Of a stretch of DNA of 64,000 nucleotides, positions 1-20,436 are shown piece after piece (position 1 is the stretch's first letter; the number at the start of each line of letters is the position of its first letter). Origin of the DNA: Thamnaconus septentrionalis (lineage: Eukaryota > Chordata > Actinopteri > Tetraodontiformes > Monacanthidae); NCBI GenBank assembly GCA_009823395.1, contig CM020505.1, forward strand, positions 11,977,129 to 12,041,128. Reading direction: 5' to 3'. Both the position numbers and the translations under genes were made by a program. The notes beneath the pieces were generated by a model. That model was given only the letters and a program-made list of their open reading frames with translations, had not been told where the DNA came from and did not search any database.

Positions 1-42
1 GGACAAGCTTTATACTCTACTGAGCAAAAGAGTAACTCAGAC

Positions 43-577
43 TATGGCTGCGTTTCCACTACTCCTAGAACTGCGAAAAACCTAAATATCGCAATAAAAA
101 ACTGGTAATGGAAACACCTACATTTAAACCTCTCAAATATCACTAAAAGGTTGTGATGCTCTCATGTGGTGGTTTTTCAGACGTATGGATATAGAGGTAC
201 ATCGCAAAAGTGTCATGGAAACACTTTTTGCGCATATACGCGTCGCTGGACGTGATGTACGGGGGTCACGTGACCAGTTCACTTCAAGTGAAAATGGCGC
301 GTTATGTTAGGGCGGAGGAGGAAACTGAATATTTTTTTTACAAGTAATCAAAGAAAAAATACAACAAACCATTCTTGACAGCAAACAAATGCAAACAAAC
401 AAATTTTTCCAAATCTCGAGGGACGAGATTTTACGAGAATTGCAGCTTATGGGCATCACACCATTCAATGGAAAAACCTGCAAATCGCAATTGCACTTTG
501 TCGAAATTTTAGAAATATCACTTTTATTTTGCGAAAAGGACGAGATGAGCAGTCCAGCATCGTGTTACAAGACAAAT
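43..577 (+). mobile_element. Harbinger-like DNA transposon fragment, copy A
   Basis: This stretch is similar along its length, in inverted orientation, to 32425-32945, so it is a dispersed repeat. Shared landmarks in order are a GTTTCCA-type left end, a CAAAAGTGTCATGGAAACAC block, a GGTCACGTGACC palindrome (264-275), and an ATG at 294 opening MARYV.AEEETE. Reading on with frame changes gives QVIKEKIQQTILDSKQ. The EEETE...VIKEK pattern resembles the start of the Myb/SANT-like protein that accompanies PIF/Harbinger transposases; that assignment is inference. The frame is broken within about 15 codons, so it is a dead fragment. No matching right terminal repeat was found. Confidence 0.6.
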
Positions 578-697
578 ATGTAGAAAATAGTCTCATTGTC
601 TAATGGTGAGATTTGAACAAATTAAAGATGAGGCACTCTATTGATTGACAATAACAACGCAAGTGCAAATGTTAACTTCAAAGAGAGAGCGGATAGG

Positions 698-825
<128 letters not shown>

Positions 826-1185
826 TTTGAGGTGATTTAATAAGCTGGTGGCCTTTGCAAATGACGCATTTTGCTAACTGGATGTTTCAGACGTCACATC
901 AGGCCAGTGAGACTTGGCCATGAAGACGGCAGAGGGGTTGAGGGGAGACTGAGCACTGAGCCAGAGAAGCAATCTCTTCCAAATGAAAGATGGGCCATGC
1001 CAGCACTACCATCTATACCGTCTTCCTGATGGCACGCACACACGCACGTACCCACCCACCCCTCCTCGTGTTCTTCTACCTCCTCCTGCTCCTCTTCCTC
1101 CTCCCCCCATCCTCCGAGCCACTCCCTCTGCGGTCAGACAGAGGCCAACACTTTAGCATACTGCAGCATGCGATGTGCGCGGACG

Positions 1186-1215
1186 CAGGCAGGCAGGCAG
1201 GCAGGCAGGCAGGCA
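1186..1215. repeat. (CAGG)n tetranucleotide repeat
   Basis: About seven CAGG/AGGC units in tandem, 113 bp before a long CA repeat. Non-coding context. Confidence 0.9.
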
Positions 1216-1324
1216 CGAGGATGCTACGTTGTTCTGCAAACCTCAGAGGCAACAAGGCCCAACACACACGACGGTTGTATTAATAATCCATTCAAGGGTT
1301 CAACAGATATCACAGCTCTCCTGT

Positions 1325-1429
<105 letters not shown>

Positions 1430-1477
1430 CGGCTTGCTTGTCCCGTGGCCACGCCACGCCACTCTTTGCTGTACACC

Positions 1478-1513
<36 letters not shown>
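1478..1513. repeat. (GCA)12 trinucleotide repeat
   Basis: Twelve perfect GCA/CAG units. Depending on frame it would read as poly-Ala, poly-Ser or poly-Gln, and as poly-Leu on the other strand, but no flanking coding exon is recognisable, so it is annotated as a simple repeat. Confidence 0.95.
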
Positions 1514-1514
<1 letters not shown>

Positions 1515-2215
1515 AACGCGCCTCATATTGCACGCTGACAGCTGAGCGGCACAGCAGCTGCATGCAGGGGATGGGCATCTTTCTCTCCGTCTCCGCGCTC
1601 GTGTTTGTGTGCAGAGTGCAACTGCCTCTTGCACAATTAGATACAAATCAGCAGCCGCACACTCCCCGGCAGTCAAGGCGACGGATAACTGGGTGTTAGT
1701 TTACAGATACGCTCCCCGCTCTCAGCCGCCCCGCCGCCAGACGTCGCTGGTTTGCTGCACGCGACGTGACGATGTGGAAGAAATTGCGTTGCTATTTTTT
1801 TTTCTTCCGGGGAGCGAAGCTTTCGTTAATTAGCGAGGTCAAAACAAAAACCCCACGATGCTTCGCGTAAGTCAAAGACAAGACCCAGGCACGCCAAGCA
1901 GCCACATGAGATGTTTCCCATGCCCGGGCCTGCTTGAAGAGCGGTATGTACCAATACCGTAGTGCCAGAATACCACTAGAAGCAAATAGTGTACACACAC
2001 AGAGGTCAAAGTATCTCAGGATTCCAATGTGATGTTGCTCTCAAACTGTGAGGGAAGAAGTGACATCATTTCAAGATTATTGCATTCCTAAAAACAACAA
2101 AAAAAACTCTACATATATATTATTTTATACTGTTGCTTTCACGTACATTTTCCAAAAATCACTGCAATGTTAAAAATCTACTGTGAAACTAAAAAAAAAG
2201 CTGTTTTTTTTTACA

Positions 2216-9572
<7,357 letters not shown>

Positions 9573-9573
9573 A

Positions 9574-9600
<27 letters not shown>
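9573..9600. repeat. (AC)14 microsatellite
   Basis: Fourteen AC units, ending in CGTGTAAG. Confidence 0.95.
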
Positions 9601-9604
<4 letters not shown>

Positions 9605-10684
9605 TAAGTCCAGGAGATCGAAATCCTAGGCAACAAAGGCCACTGGGTAATGTTTGTGCAGTGATAGGCAGGTGAAAGCACAGGGCTAGTCACTCATCAG
9701 CGTTCCACCTAAACTCTCCAAAAAGTCTTCCAACTGTCATAGAGCAGAGTATGAAATCAGACTCATGTGAGGATTAGCTTGCGAGCTGTGAAGATGCTGA
9801 TGAAGCGCATGTGTGCACAGAGGAGACGTCAAGTTTACCGAGGGCCGAGTGGGAAGTCGCCGCCGCTGCTAAATTTCCAGCCTGGAAAAACCCTGAAAAC
9901 TGCGTGGGAGTACGCGGTCAGTGATGTTCCAGCATTTAAAAATGTATATATTCATTTTGCCGCACAACTGATGCATAAATGCGCCTTTCAACGAGTTGTG
10001 CTGCTTTTGGTTTATCGGAGGAGTGTTGCTGTCAGCTCATTCTGAAAATGTGTCAAAACAACCTCCAACAGCCCCGAGGATTACACTGCAGTAATTGTAT
10101 GTGCGCCGCCGCCGCCGCAGCTAAGTTTGAATCCAAGGCCAATTTCAAAACCTACTGTAGGTATGACTAATTTCCCTCCATGAAAACCAAACAAGGTCAT
10201 AGTTCAACATGAAACAAATTCTAAAATATTATTCATGACTTATATACCGTTTCTCCTTTCCCCTATAACTACATTGCAGAAAAAACGCTTGGATAGTAAA
10301 AACGCATACACAGGGTTGATGCAGAAATGGACAAAAAAAAAACAGCTGAAAATCTTCAAATGCCTTCAAAATCTGCCAAACAATCTCCTGACCATTCACA
10401 CTTAGCCATCCGCTACCCCCACAGACTAAGGCTGGAATTTCCTGTTGATGGCCCAGTGCAAAACGCCTACTCTCCTGCCGAACTTATTGTGGACATGAAG
10501 GGCGGAGACAGAGGGAAACTACAGCGGATAAAATGTGGACCGTGATGATGCCTCCTGGCCACATTTGAAAAGTGAGCGCAGTGGACACGGTCTTTCCCGT
10601 TTCACTTCCCATTGCTGGAGAGAGCAGGGGGGGGGGGACAGTGCGCAAGCAAAACCACACACACAGAGATCACAATGGGGAAAA

Positions 10685-10708
10685 ACACACACACACACAC
10701 ACACACAC
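10685..10708. repeat. (AC)12 microsatellite
   Basis: Twelve AC units in a CA-rich neighbourhood. Confidence 0.9.
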
Positions 10709-12718
10709 GTATATACAGAAAAACACTAGAATGGGGTTTTTACTCTGCAAAATAAGGGGCTCACGCAGGTAATAGGATGAGAAAATCAGATTGAGCTCTG
10801 GACAGTGGTCCACACATTTTGCAGTCGTTTCTGAGAGCGTCTCAGCGGCGGTTGAGGCGAATTTGTCCGGGTCCTATTGGTAGAAGAGCGGCCGAGGAGG
10901 GGAACATCGCGGTGAGGCTGCTCGGAGGACAAGGGGTGCATTGAGGCAGGGAAAAGGGGGATAGATGATACAGGCGTGTGAATGTACAGACCCAAAACGT
11001 AGCCGTCTCAGGTTTCGTCCACAGAGCTTCCATTATAGCAGACCCAACCGCCTCCTCGGCTTGCGCGCACGCACACGCACACACACGAGCGTCCTGTCGA
11101 CGCCTCCTTTCCCCCCCATTGTTCCTGGGCAGCGGTTTAAACGTGTTTTCACGCATCCTATGATTTTATCGCATTACGCTGCATCTAAAGAGTCGACCGC
11201 CGCCGTAAATCCGGATGACACACACACACAAAAAGCCCGTCAAACGTCTATGTGATGTAATGTGTGCATGTGAGTGTTTTCAGGGCAGCGGTAGAGGGTG
11301 GACAGGGTTGGAGGCTATTGTATCCCCCACCCGCCTTCACTCCTCCTCCCCCTGTTCCTGCTCGGTTGAGTGACTCATCAAAATAAAAAGAAGCCCCTGT
11401 GCATGCTTTCCTCCCTTCCAAAGTCGGGCCAATACGCCCCGCAGCCCCGAGGAAAGCAGGACAAAGGGACACAGATGTGACATGCAGTGGCCATTTGGGA
11501 TGTGGGTCAGGATAGTGAGGCCGACTCTACTGATTAGAAACAACATCTAGCAACAGCGCGCGCACGTAGCGCACGTGCACAAGCCTGAAGGAACTAGTAG
11601 GCTTGCGTCAAAAGTTGAGGAAAGCAGGGGGCGGCATTCATATGCAGATTGAAGAGGGAGCGCGTGAAAGAGCCTCCATTTGCACGAAGGAACACAGCTG
11701 AGGAACAGAGAGTTCGGGAATCACAAGACTCTGTTCAGATTCTATTACACCTTCTGAACCAAACTTTGGATCAATTTTCACATCATCAAAAAAGAGAAAC
11801 ACGGAGGAAGAAAAAAAACCAAGAACACAAATTATTAGACACTCACTCAAGACATTTTTGGATCTGCTTCATATAAGACTAAGATGCAAAAAAGTAAATA
11901 CTTTCCCACGCTGTTGCAAATCAGTACGAGCATAATGTTATGCCACATAGTTCGCCCCTACTAACCAGCCAACAGGTAGCAGGCTGGAGGACTAGTAAAA
12001 GCAGAGCACCAGCAGCAACAGATGTTGAGTGTGCGCTGGCCTGGATTTGACCCTTCTGGACTGTTAACATGGTCACGCAATGGGTGCAGGCTTAAGAACA
12101 AAACAAAACAGCGAGCATGAGTGTCATTAATCCCCCCCCCAAAAAAATCCCTCGAAGTCTAGAGTTGCATCAAGAATAATAACTCAGAACCCTTTCTACA
12201 AAATGACGCTTGAAAAAAACACATCAGTTTGATATCCTGACTGACGGCGCAGATATTTTGGAAAGATCTGCAAAAGCCCTAAGTTTAGCATTTTGTGTCT
12301 GGGCTAATAATCAGCTGTTTGCCACATCTGATGGTTTCAGCATGTGGGTCAGAGTGAGCGCAGCGAGCAGAAGTGCAGCCAGGTGTGGTTTGTTGTCGAG
12401 GGTTTTCGAGGGGTCTTAATCCTCTTACGGCGTCACAAAAACAAACAAACAAAAAAAAACAACCAAAAAAACCAAACGTGTCAAGTTCGTTTGTCTGAAC
12501 GCCATATTTAGCGCACGGCGACGGGAACGAGCGGCTCCCGTTCAGAACTTAAAATGGTGGGTCTGCAGTGCGGTTCCCCGTGCCCGTTACTTAAACGGTC
12601 AAATTCTCTCATACAATGCTGAACGTGAGAGGGCTCAAGATAGAGCGACTGAGCAGGGATCCGGCTTTTAAAGCATAAAAGGAGTGAGTCATGATGACCT
12701 ACATAGGCTGCGAGGAGG

Positions 12719-12776
12719 CAAGGGGAGGGGAGGGGGGACGAGCGAGGGAGGGAGGGACGGAGGGAGAGAGAGAGAG
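12719..12776. other. G-rich purine tract, possible G-quadruplex
   Basis: Runs of GGGG, GGGG, GGGGGG and several GGG separated by one to a few bases, followed by AG repeats, on the + strand. Four or more close G-runs fit the usual G-quadruplex pattern; folding is inferred, not shown. Confidence 0.55.
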
Positions 12777-13911
12777 AAGCCAGTGGGGGGGTGGGAGAGA
12801 TTCCTTCCGCATATCAAAGTGTTTACTCGGCTCTGCGTGTGCCTCCTCCCTGGGAGAGGAGAGGGGGAGCAAAAAGCAAGGGGGGCAAGGACGACATTAG
12901 GATGGAGGGAAACGGAGGGCTGGAAAAGACTTACGAGTGCGTTTAATAATTGAGGGTCTGTCACTGCTGTCTCCGCCCCCTCGACAACCCGCAACGGAAA
13001 GAAAAAATTAAATAAAACATATCTGCAATCCTTAGAAAACAACAAATTTGTAAAACCTTTGGTCGTGGCGGTGCTCGCTGCGTGTCGTACTGTGCTGTGA
13101 GTGGGGGGGGGGGGCTTTAATAGTGCATGCACGCTGGGCAGATTCTCCATGATGTACCACGCTAAAAACTTTTTTTGCTCAAATGGAACGCGGACGTGCA
13201 ATATTCCTGGGCTGATCAATACGCACTGCCAAGAGATCCCGTTGCCTTTGAAGCCGAGCGGCAGATCTGGTTTCCTAATCACCCCCATCACGGCACCCGG
13301 CTCCTCCCTCCCTTCCTCCCTGCCTCCCCCTCCTCTCTTTTGTCCCCCCCTCGTAGATTTTCCAATACAATGGAGCCCTTTCCAAACGACATGCTGGCCT
13401 GAGCTGGGCCGGCATGTTTTGGAGAGCGGGGGAAGGGGCAGCAGTGGCTATAACAGCGAAAGGAATTGTGGGAAAGCTAACAGGAAGAAGTGCTAATGGT
13501 GACTGGGGGAGGGCCTGCATCTGCGCTGCGTTTTCCAGAGTAAACTTTCCAACAGCACAATATCAACACCCTCTTAAAATAATGGCTAAAGGCATTTTTA
13601 AAGGTTTAAAATTTTTTTCAGAAATTACAAAAATGTAACTAAATCATCATGAGGAGATGATGAATGAAAGAAAAGGGCGACAGATCGGTCACATTTTTAA
13701 GACAATACAGCAGACAACCTTGTCTCAAAGTTTCACATCTACTGAACCTCCACGATACGCTGCTGCTCCGTTTTCTTTGGTGCTGCATCACCACAAAACG
13801 CTGCCTTGGGAGCTTTGCCAAAGAGCTGCCAACTGCCATCCACGAGGGGATAGCGGTGCCCAAAACAACAAATGATCTCATCTCTGTAAATACACTTCTG
13901 TCCTCTAGGTT

Positions 13912-13912
<1 letters not shown>

Positions 13913-13962
<50 letters not shown>
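13913..13962. repeat. (CA)n microsatellite, first arm of an inverted pair
   Basis: About 25 CA units. A (GT)n tract lies 86 bp downstream at 14049-14082, so a transcript across both could pair as a long hairpin. Confidence 0.97.
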
Positions 13963-13963
<1 letters not shown>

Positions 13964-14045
13964 GCTTTGCCCCTGAAAGTGCAGTTCAGAAACGGTGTGT
14001 CGTCGTGCTGGCGGAAGGGAAAGACAGAAACTGCAAATATCAAAG

Positions 14046-14048
<3 letters not shown>

Positions 14049-14082
<34 letters not shown>
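14049..14082. repeat. (TG)n microsatellite, second arm of an inverted pair
   Basis: About 17 TG units, complementary in sense to the upstream CA tract at 13913-13962. Confidence 0.97.
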
Positions 14083-14085
<3 letters not shown>

Positions 14086-17000
14086 AGGTGTGGACAGAGG
14101 ACAGACGGTTTAGAGAAAATAAGGGGGCGGGGAGAGAAAATGCAAGAATGAAGGGAAACACATTAAAGGGACAGTTAATTATTGACGAGAGCAAGCAAGC
14201 TTAGGACCCTCAGCACTAATGCATGGGCGCACACACGCACACGCACTGAAGGTACACACGACTGCGCGCGCGCAAACACACTCACACGGGGGCATTTACA
14301 CATCCAGCCTGGATATTGTTACACATTACATCACCTTCCTGCCCTCTCCTTCTTACTCAGCCACCACCCACAACCTCAGCCTGGATTTAGACCGTTGGTC
14401 CTCCCGTGTCTCCACCTCAGATGGCCGTCCTCCCCCCTGCATCTCCCACCGCCTGCGCTCTGCAGCACTCGAGCCCCGCCGCTCCACCAGAGGCCGACGG
14501 CGACGACTCGTTTTGAGTTTAAGCAACAAGTATTTTGAGTTTAAAAGGGACGAAAAACAAACAAACGTGCAATTCTGAGAATGCTGCACGCAATAAGTTT
14601 AATTAGTGAAGCCTGGGGAGCCTTGGAAACCAAGGCAGTAGTAGTGAAGTCTTGTGCGTGAGCCATATTAACGCGGCTGAGGAAGAGCTTAAGGAAACAA
14701 ACAGAGACAGAGGGGGCAGAACTCCTGTGAGTAAACTCCCCCTCCTCTCCAACCCCATTTTGTGCGCGTCTGTGTTCCAGGAAATGCTTTGTCTGAGACA
14801 GGACATAAGCATGAGGGCCACAGCTAGGTGGGGAGGTGACGGAAAGAGGAGAGAACTGGCTGGACAAAGAGAAGGCACCGGCTTGCAGCTTATCTTTTCC
14901 CTGATAGCGTGATGTCGGTGGAATACTAAACTACGTCCCGCATCGAGAGTCTTAGCAATCAGCCCGCCGGTCCAATAGGAAGCGGGGCTGCAGCCGGCGA
15001 GGACACGTCCACCGGAACGCATCGTCTACGCTAATGCATACAATTTCCTGTGGCATTAGCCTCTTCTTTTCTTAAACAGTGTCTATTTACGGCAGAATGG
15101 GAAGGAAATGATGGACACGGGGGAAACAGATATCTTCCTTTGAAGCGTTCTGTATATGCAGTTACTGCAATGGGGATACAGTCTGTGGTTAGAGGTGTCG
15201 AGCGTGCAAAAACAGACGGAGCTTCACTTGCACATATTCGTACCGCCGGGACTGACGGTTGCGATTCCTGGAGAAATAACTTTCTCTTTGTGATGGCGGC
15301 AATTTGCAGATGTCCAAATATTCGGACTCATCATTTGATTGCGTCTTCCTTCACCTCACGATTTGTAACGGATTATGTCACAAGTTTACGTATGATAATG
15401 TTTGAACATAAGCAAAGAGCGAGAAAACCTGCCGCCTTTGGCCAGTCTGAGAGGATTTAAAGGCTTTATTTTAAGACAAAAAAAAATATTTTAGATTTGT
15501 GAATGCGCGCATGCAGGCGGCGTAGTGAATGCTGATCGGAGCAAAGCTGACCTGCATACAGAGCTGCCTCGCTTTGCCTCCACATTGTTGTTGCCTGTAG
15601 AGCCGCGCTTTGCCCTTCCCCCACTGCCATCTCTCCCTCTCTCTCTCTCGCTCTCCCCTCCCCCTGACTGCGGCAGGCAGGCAAGCAGGGCAGATGGTAT
15701 CCTAGCAAGCAAAATGACCCCGGTGTTCCTGCCCCTTGTTTTGATCCTGCAGTCCTGATTGTCCAAGCCTAATCCTACACTAGCCAGAGCTGCTGGACCA
15801 ATGCCAGCACTCTTATTAAGCGCACAAAGGCTTTTCATTATGGCCCGGGCGCTAGCTAGCTCATCAGCTAAACACACTACCTCTGGGCCACTCGGCTGTT
15901 TTCTTCCCATCCTCAGCTCGGCTGTTACGCTGCTGAGCACTCGGAGATATTCCGTTTCAACAAAGAGCGCCGTCTCCACCTTTTCCACTCCTCGTCTTTC
16001 CCTTCGGCCGGCTTCAAGCGTGGCACCCGGTCTCGTTCCTCCCGTTTGTGTTCAGCGTCGGCTAGTTCTTTGAAAACGCACGTCAGAATGCCTTCTCGCC
16101 GTTAGCTTTTGTGATATTCTCCGACACCATTACGACGACAGTCACTATGTGCGGAATGAGCAGCAACCTCAATGCTTCAACCGGTGTAAACAAGGCAGAA
16201 TAATGCTGTCATTGTAAGGAATCAAGAGTTGGCCGTAGAACTTTCCAGCCAACTAGGACACTTCGCTAGAAGAAACTGTGTACGTGTAAAAGGCTGTTGT
16301 TATTTTTTTTACAAATTGCCATTTAAGTTGCAAAGGTAAGTCAAAGGAACAAACTGCAGACTCTCCAACACAACACAACGCAATTTAGCTCTCACTTAAA
16401 ACATGTGTCCTTATTTCATACCTCTCCGGGCAAGAAACCAGTGAAAATGATGTAACTGTATTCAAAATGCACTTTTTTTTTTTTTTTAAATTTCACCTTT
16501 GCAGCTTTATTTAGGACGCAATATCTTACAGCATTGCAGTAAATAACGTGGTTCAAAACCATTTTAAAAAGGCACACAACTAAAATCGTGCCAATTGTAA
16601 CAGTAACCACGTATTCACTGCAACCGCAGCGAGGACTGCAGCTTATTAAGGCAGGGAATGTTTTCCTTCTGAGAGGCTCACCCATGCATTCTGAAACACA
16701 CTCTTGTTCTCTCCTCCACTTGCTCCTCTCCGTCTCTCCCTCGCTCTCCCTCTCCCAGCTAAAATCAAAGATTATGACTGAGACTTCAACGGCATGTTGC
16801 CTAGCAACCGGCATAAGAAAGCCACACTACATCTGATCACATGAGAGACATGTGCGTGCCCATGCACACCCACACACCAACAATAATATAGGGTTTATGC
16901 TTCCCTCTGACCAAATCCAGAGAGGCTAGAAAATAGAAGCCTTTCATATATTTTAGCTTCTTCTATTTTTGTTTCAGAGTCAAAACGCTGGCTCTGTATC

Positions 17001-17199
17001 GCCAAAACGTGTCAGGACTTATCTTAAATAACGAGGGTTTGCGCCTTAAGCAAGTGATGAATGTCAAGGGATGTTGCCAACTGAGGAAATTAGGCAACGC
17101 CACGTGGCAGAAGGCACAAGAGGAAGAAAGCAAGACGGTGAGCGCATCAAAACAAAAGGCACCAGTAGGTGCGGTTCCCCGATCGTAATTACGTAATCA
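14083..17199. other. non-coding stretch, no gene recognised
   Basis: No exon or repeat family was recognised apart from a short CT tract near 15634-15660 and a T run near 16471-16487. Open frames of 100-165 codons (for example minus strand 15491-15988) show no domain I recognise. Confidence 0.5.
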
Positions 17200-17470
17200 A
17201 AATGTCCGCGTCACAAGGCGGATAAAGTTAATCGCTCCATGCTCGTCTCTTCCTTCTCACATTTTAAAACGAGGAGGGCATTTCTTTGCTGTTGCAGTTT
17301 CAAAAGGTGCACACTAGGACACAGAGCAAAGCTAGGCTAGTTGAGCTAACCGCACCATCTTAACTACTGGCAGGCTGTCCGGGTACATCTGAATGTGGGA
17401 TCATATACGCATGGCATAGGGGAAGCCACAAATCAAGTCCATCACTTTATTCAGTGTGAATTTTCCTTGG
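17200..17470. mobile_element. dispersed element, partial copy (partner at 53.2 kb)
   Basis: Several blocks match 53165-53721 in the same order and orientation. Examples are the CACAAGGCGGATAAAGTTAA versus CACATCACGCATAAAATTAA region, the TTCCTTCTCACATTTTAAA versus TTCCTGCTCATATTTTAAA region, and GGAAGCCACAAATCAA followed by ATCACTTTATT. The ends are not clear here, so it appears degraded or truncated. It has no coding capacity. Confidence 0.6.
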
Positions 17471-19039
17471 GAAAAACATCTGTATTATGAGACTGCATCA
17501 GCTTCAAACTCTCCAAGCTGCCATGTCAACCAACAGCCAGCAACCAACAGGAGGGTCCAGGGCTCAACCACAAGTCCATCGCGTCGTTCCATCAACTTTC
17601 TGAAAAATTAACCTTTTTAGCAACTGACTACTTCTTTATTTTAAAACTTTAACCTGAGGCCTGACCACCGCGACGGTTCTTCTTCAAAAGCAGTTGGCCA
17701 ATTAGCCAGAACAAGTTGATGGACATGATGCGAGACAGCTTCAACCAAACAAGCCACCCTGCTGTGCTTAAGAATACATCAGGCTTCACAATCAATGGGA
17801 ATGGGCCCGAGTTTTGTGCTGCAAGTACCGCATTGCAATAAAAGCAATACAAGGGCTGACATTAGCCAGCGCTGATAGAAAGCAAGCTCGGCCTTCGGCT
17901 CCTCTCTCCCCGCACACGCACGTGCACACACATACACACCACCACAACCGCCCACCGTGTTTGTCATAAATTTCAGTCAGAGGCTACACCCTCGGTTATG
18001 CACTTTCCTGCAGCAGCTCGAGCTGTGCGGCGGTATCATAACACAGGAAAAGATAAAAAAGTTAGACACGTGTTGTGTGTATTCAGATCTTGCTGAAATA
18101 CAGCGGGCCATCTGTCACATCTTCATTTATTGCACGACTGTGACGGAAAAGACAACAGCGGTGCACCAGTGTGGGTTTTTTTTGGTTTTTTGTACGATGG
18201 TTGAAGTTCATGCAGATATTATCAGATTGGCTGAAGGCCAGTTATATAATTACAACATCACATGTTTATTTTTATTTCTGTGTGTTTTTTCATTTAGTAA
18301 ACACCAGAATTTATGAGGCAGAGCTAAAGAGAATTATGTGAACTTCAATTGACATTTGTTAGATAAAACGAAGAATGAAGTGAAAATCTAAAATGTAAAA
18401 TCAAAAATGCCCATGTCTACAATAACTGAAACTGTGATAATGTTAATTAACACAATAAATTAAAGCAGGACTTTGCTTAACCACTGCATTTAGCATCTTC
18501 TCAAAAAAAAAAACAACAACACAAATTTGCAAACCCCTCGCAGACATCCAACATTGTTTGTTTACTTTTAAATCGGCCTTGTTAGCACTGAGACCAAGCC
18601 ATTAGCAGGAGCCCAATAAATCAACCAACATTAACCACTCTGGGTTTAAAATGTATTCAGATTTTCCTGATGGGGCATTCCACTCCATACAACCTATTTA
18701 GTTTCACAAGAAGATGTGTGAAGGCCAAGCCGAGACCATCAACCTGCAGGAATACGAGTGGCGCTTCTGAAGCTCTGAAGCTCTTCGTTCCTCCCCGTTT
18801 GCCTCTCCCTTTCAACTCTTCTCCCTCCCGTGACATCATCAGCGCTCTAAAGAAGCAATCTATATTTAGCTGCTTACACCCCTGCTGGGTCTCACTACTC
18901 TGTCAATGCCTTGGCCGAGCTCTACCCCCTCCCTCATCCCTGCCTTAGAAGGCTCATCTCTCCCTTTATAGCTGCAGAGGATGGACACAATTCGAAAGGG
19001 GGGAAAAATGGAGGAGGAACATTAAAGGGAAGAAAGGGC

Positions 19040-19041
<2 letters not shown>
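17471..19041. other. non-coding stretch, no gene recognised
   Basis: Ordinary AT-rich sequence with small A runs. Nothing coding or repetitive was recognised. Confidence 0.5.

Positions 19042-19117
<76 letters not shown>
19042..19117. repeat. (GA)n microsatellite
   Basis: About 38 GA units; a second pure purine/pyrimidine tract like the one at 701-823. Confidence 0.97.
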
Positions 19118-19121
<4 letters not shown>

Positions 19122-20436
19122 GATGGAGATAAAGAGGAGGACGCTCAAAGAGAAGGACAGAGGGGAAGGTCTAGACGGACAAGCACCACAGTGCGAATGG
19201 CCGTGTTGTAAATCAGACCCCCGCCATAAAAATCCCCCAGCGAAGGGCGGCTCTCGCGTCGTCTCGTTACACTACGGCGTCACAATGTGCGCCGGCATGC
19301 TCGGCACACACGTTAAAAACACACACAAAAACAGCCCCGCAGCGCGCCGCAATACTACACTGCACACTCCCACTGTTGCTCAATGGCACGTTATAAAAAA
19401 AATAAAAAAAAAGGAGAAGAAGAAATAACCCGTGTGTGCGTGCCTCAGTGTGCGAGAGTGGGTGGGGGAGGGTGCAGCGCGCCTGTGACTGGCATTTCAA
19501 ACATCCCCCCTGCACAAAATAACATCCTGGGAAGATAATCTGCGAGCGTGTGACAATTTATTCAGGCTCACGTTTCTGCAGAGTGTGAAAGCCACTGATC
19601 AGTGGAGGGGAAGTGCAGGAGACCAATGAGTGTGTGCGAGCGACTTCTGCCTGGAGACGCTCTGCCAACACACGCAGGAAGCGAGCACGAGCGAGCGCAA
19701 ACACGCAAGCGCGCGCGCACACACACAGTCAAAACAAGACACACCTCGTCTTCTCATCTGCTCTTGTGCATGTGCCGCCTCACCTCGCAGTTAGCGCCGC
19801 TTCATTTGTACTTCGGTGGCTTTGTGTTTGTCAGATACATCACTGCCAGCTGCACAAACTACCCCCCCCATCCCCAACCCACCACCCCACACCCGCCGCC
19901 CGACCCACACCCCTGCTGTTAGGGTGCTGTTAGACCGAATCCGCCGCTGCGGCGGAAACGTCGTGATTCCAATTCATTTTGGGTAAAAAGCCTTTTCACA
20001 CAGAGAGCCTCGGCGGCGGAGTCGCGTCCGCAGGTCCGCCCAAAACCCGCCTTTGTTATACACACTGAGCCCAACGAAGGTGGCTCGTTGCCCCACCCTC
20101 CTCCAAGCCCCCCCACCGGCACAGAGAGCCGTTGACGTGTAAGAAAGTTGAGGGAGTCAGCTGGTGGCCGACCTCGCACCTCACAGTCTCCTCATCCCGC
20201 AGCCGTTGCCGCTGTATTTGGCTGGCGGTTACCACTTGCACTGTTGGCTTCTCACCTGTGTTGTTTTTAAATGCTCCCGCGGCAGCAGGAGCATCAAAGC
20301 TGCGCACCTCCCGCCCAGTGAGGTGTGAGAAGCGTCAACTCGCCTCTGCTGCTAAACTCTGTAGCCGGCTACTCGCGCATCAACTGGTACCCCGACCTGG
20401 ACCCAGAAGGTCCTGGTCCTGAGGGGAGGCTGACTT
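19118..20436. other. non-coding stretch, GC-rich right half
   Basis: The right half (19920-20436) is GC-rich, with a CCGCCGC-TGCGGCGG palindrome near 19941-19956, and abuts the element at 20437. It may be an older repeat interrupted by that element, but I could not find a matching second end. No exon was recognised. Confidence 0.4.

Larger units (their letters stand above)
9601..13912. other. non-coding stretch, no gene recognised
   Basis: Contains a short AC repeat (10685-10708) and a G-rich tract (12719-12776) but no recognisable exon. The longest open frame, about 200 codons on the minus strand at 12689-13291, is Pro/Ser/Leu-rich because it reads the complement of the G-rich tract. It shows no known domain and is not annotated as a gene. 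Confidence 0.5.

Noticed and set aside
12689..13291. 200-codon minus-strand open frame, longest in the window
   Set aside because: Its C-terminal half reads the complement of a G-rich purine tract; no domain, no splice context, overlapping frames on the other strand.
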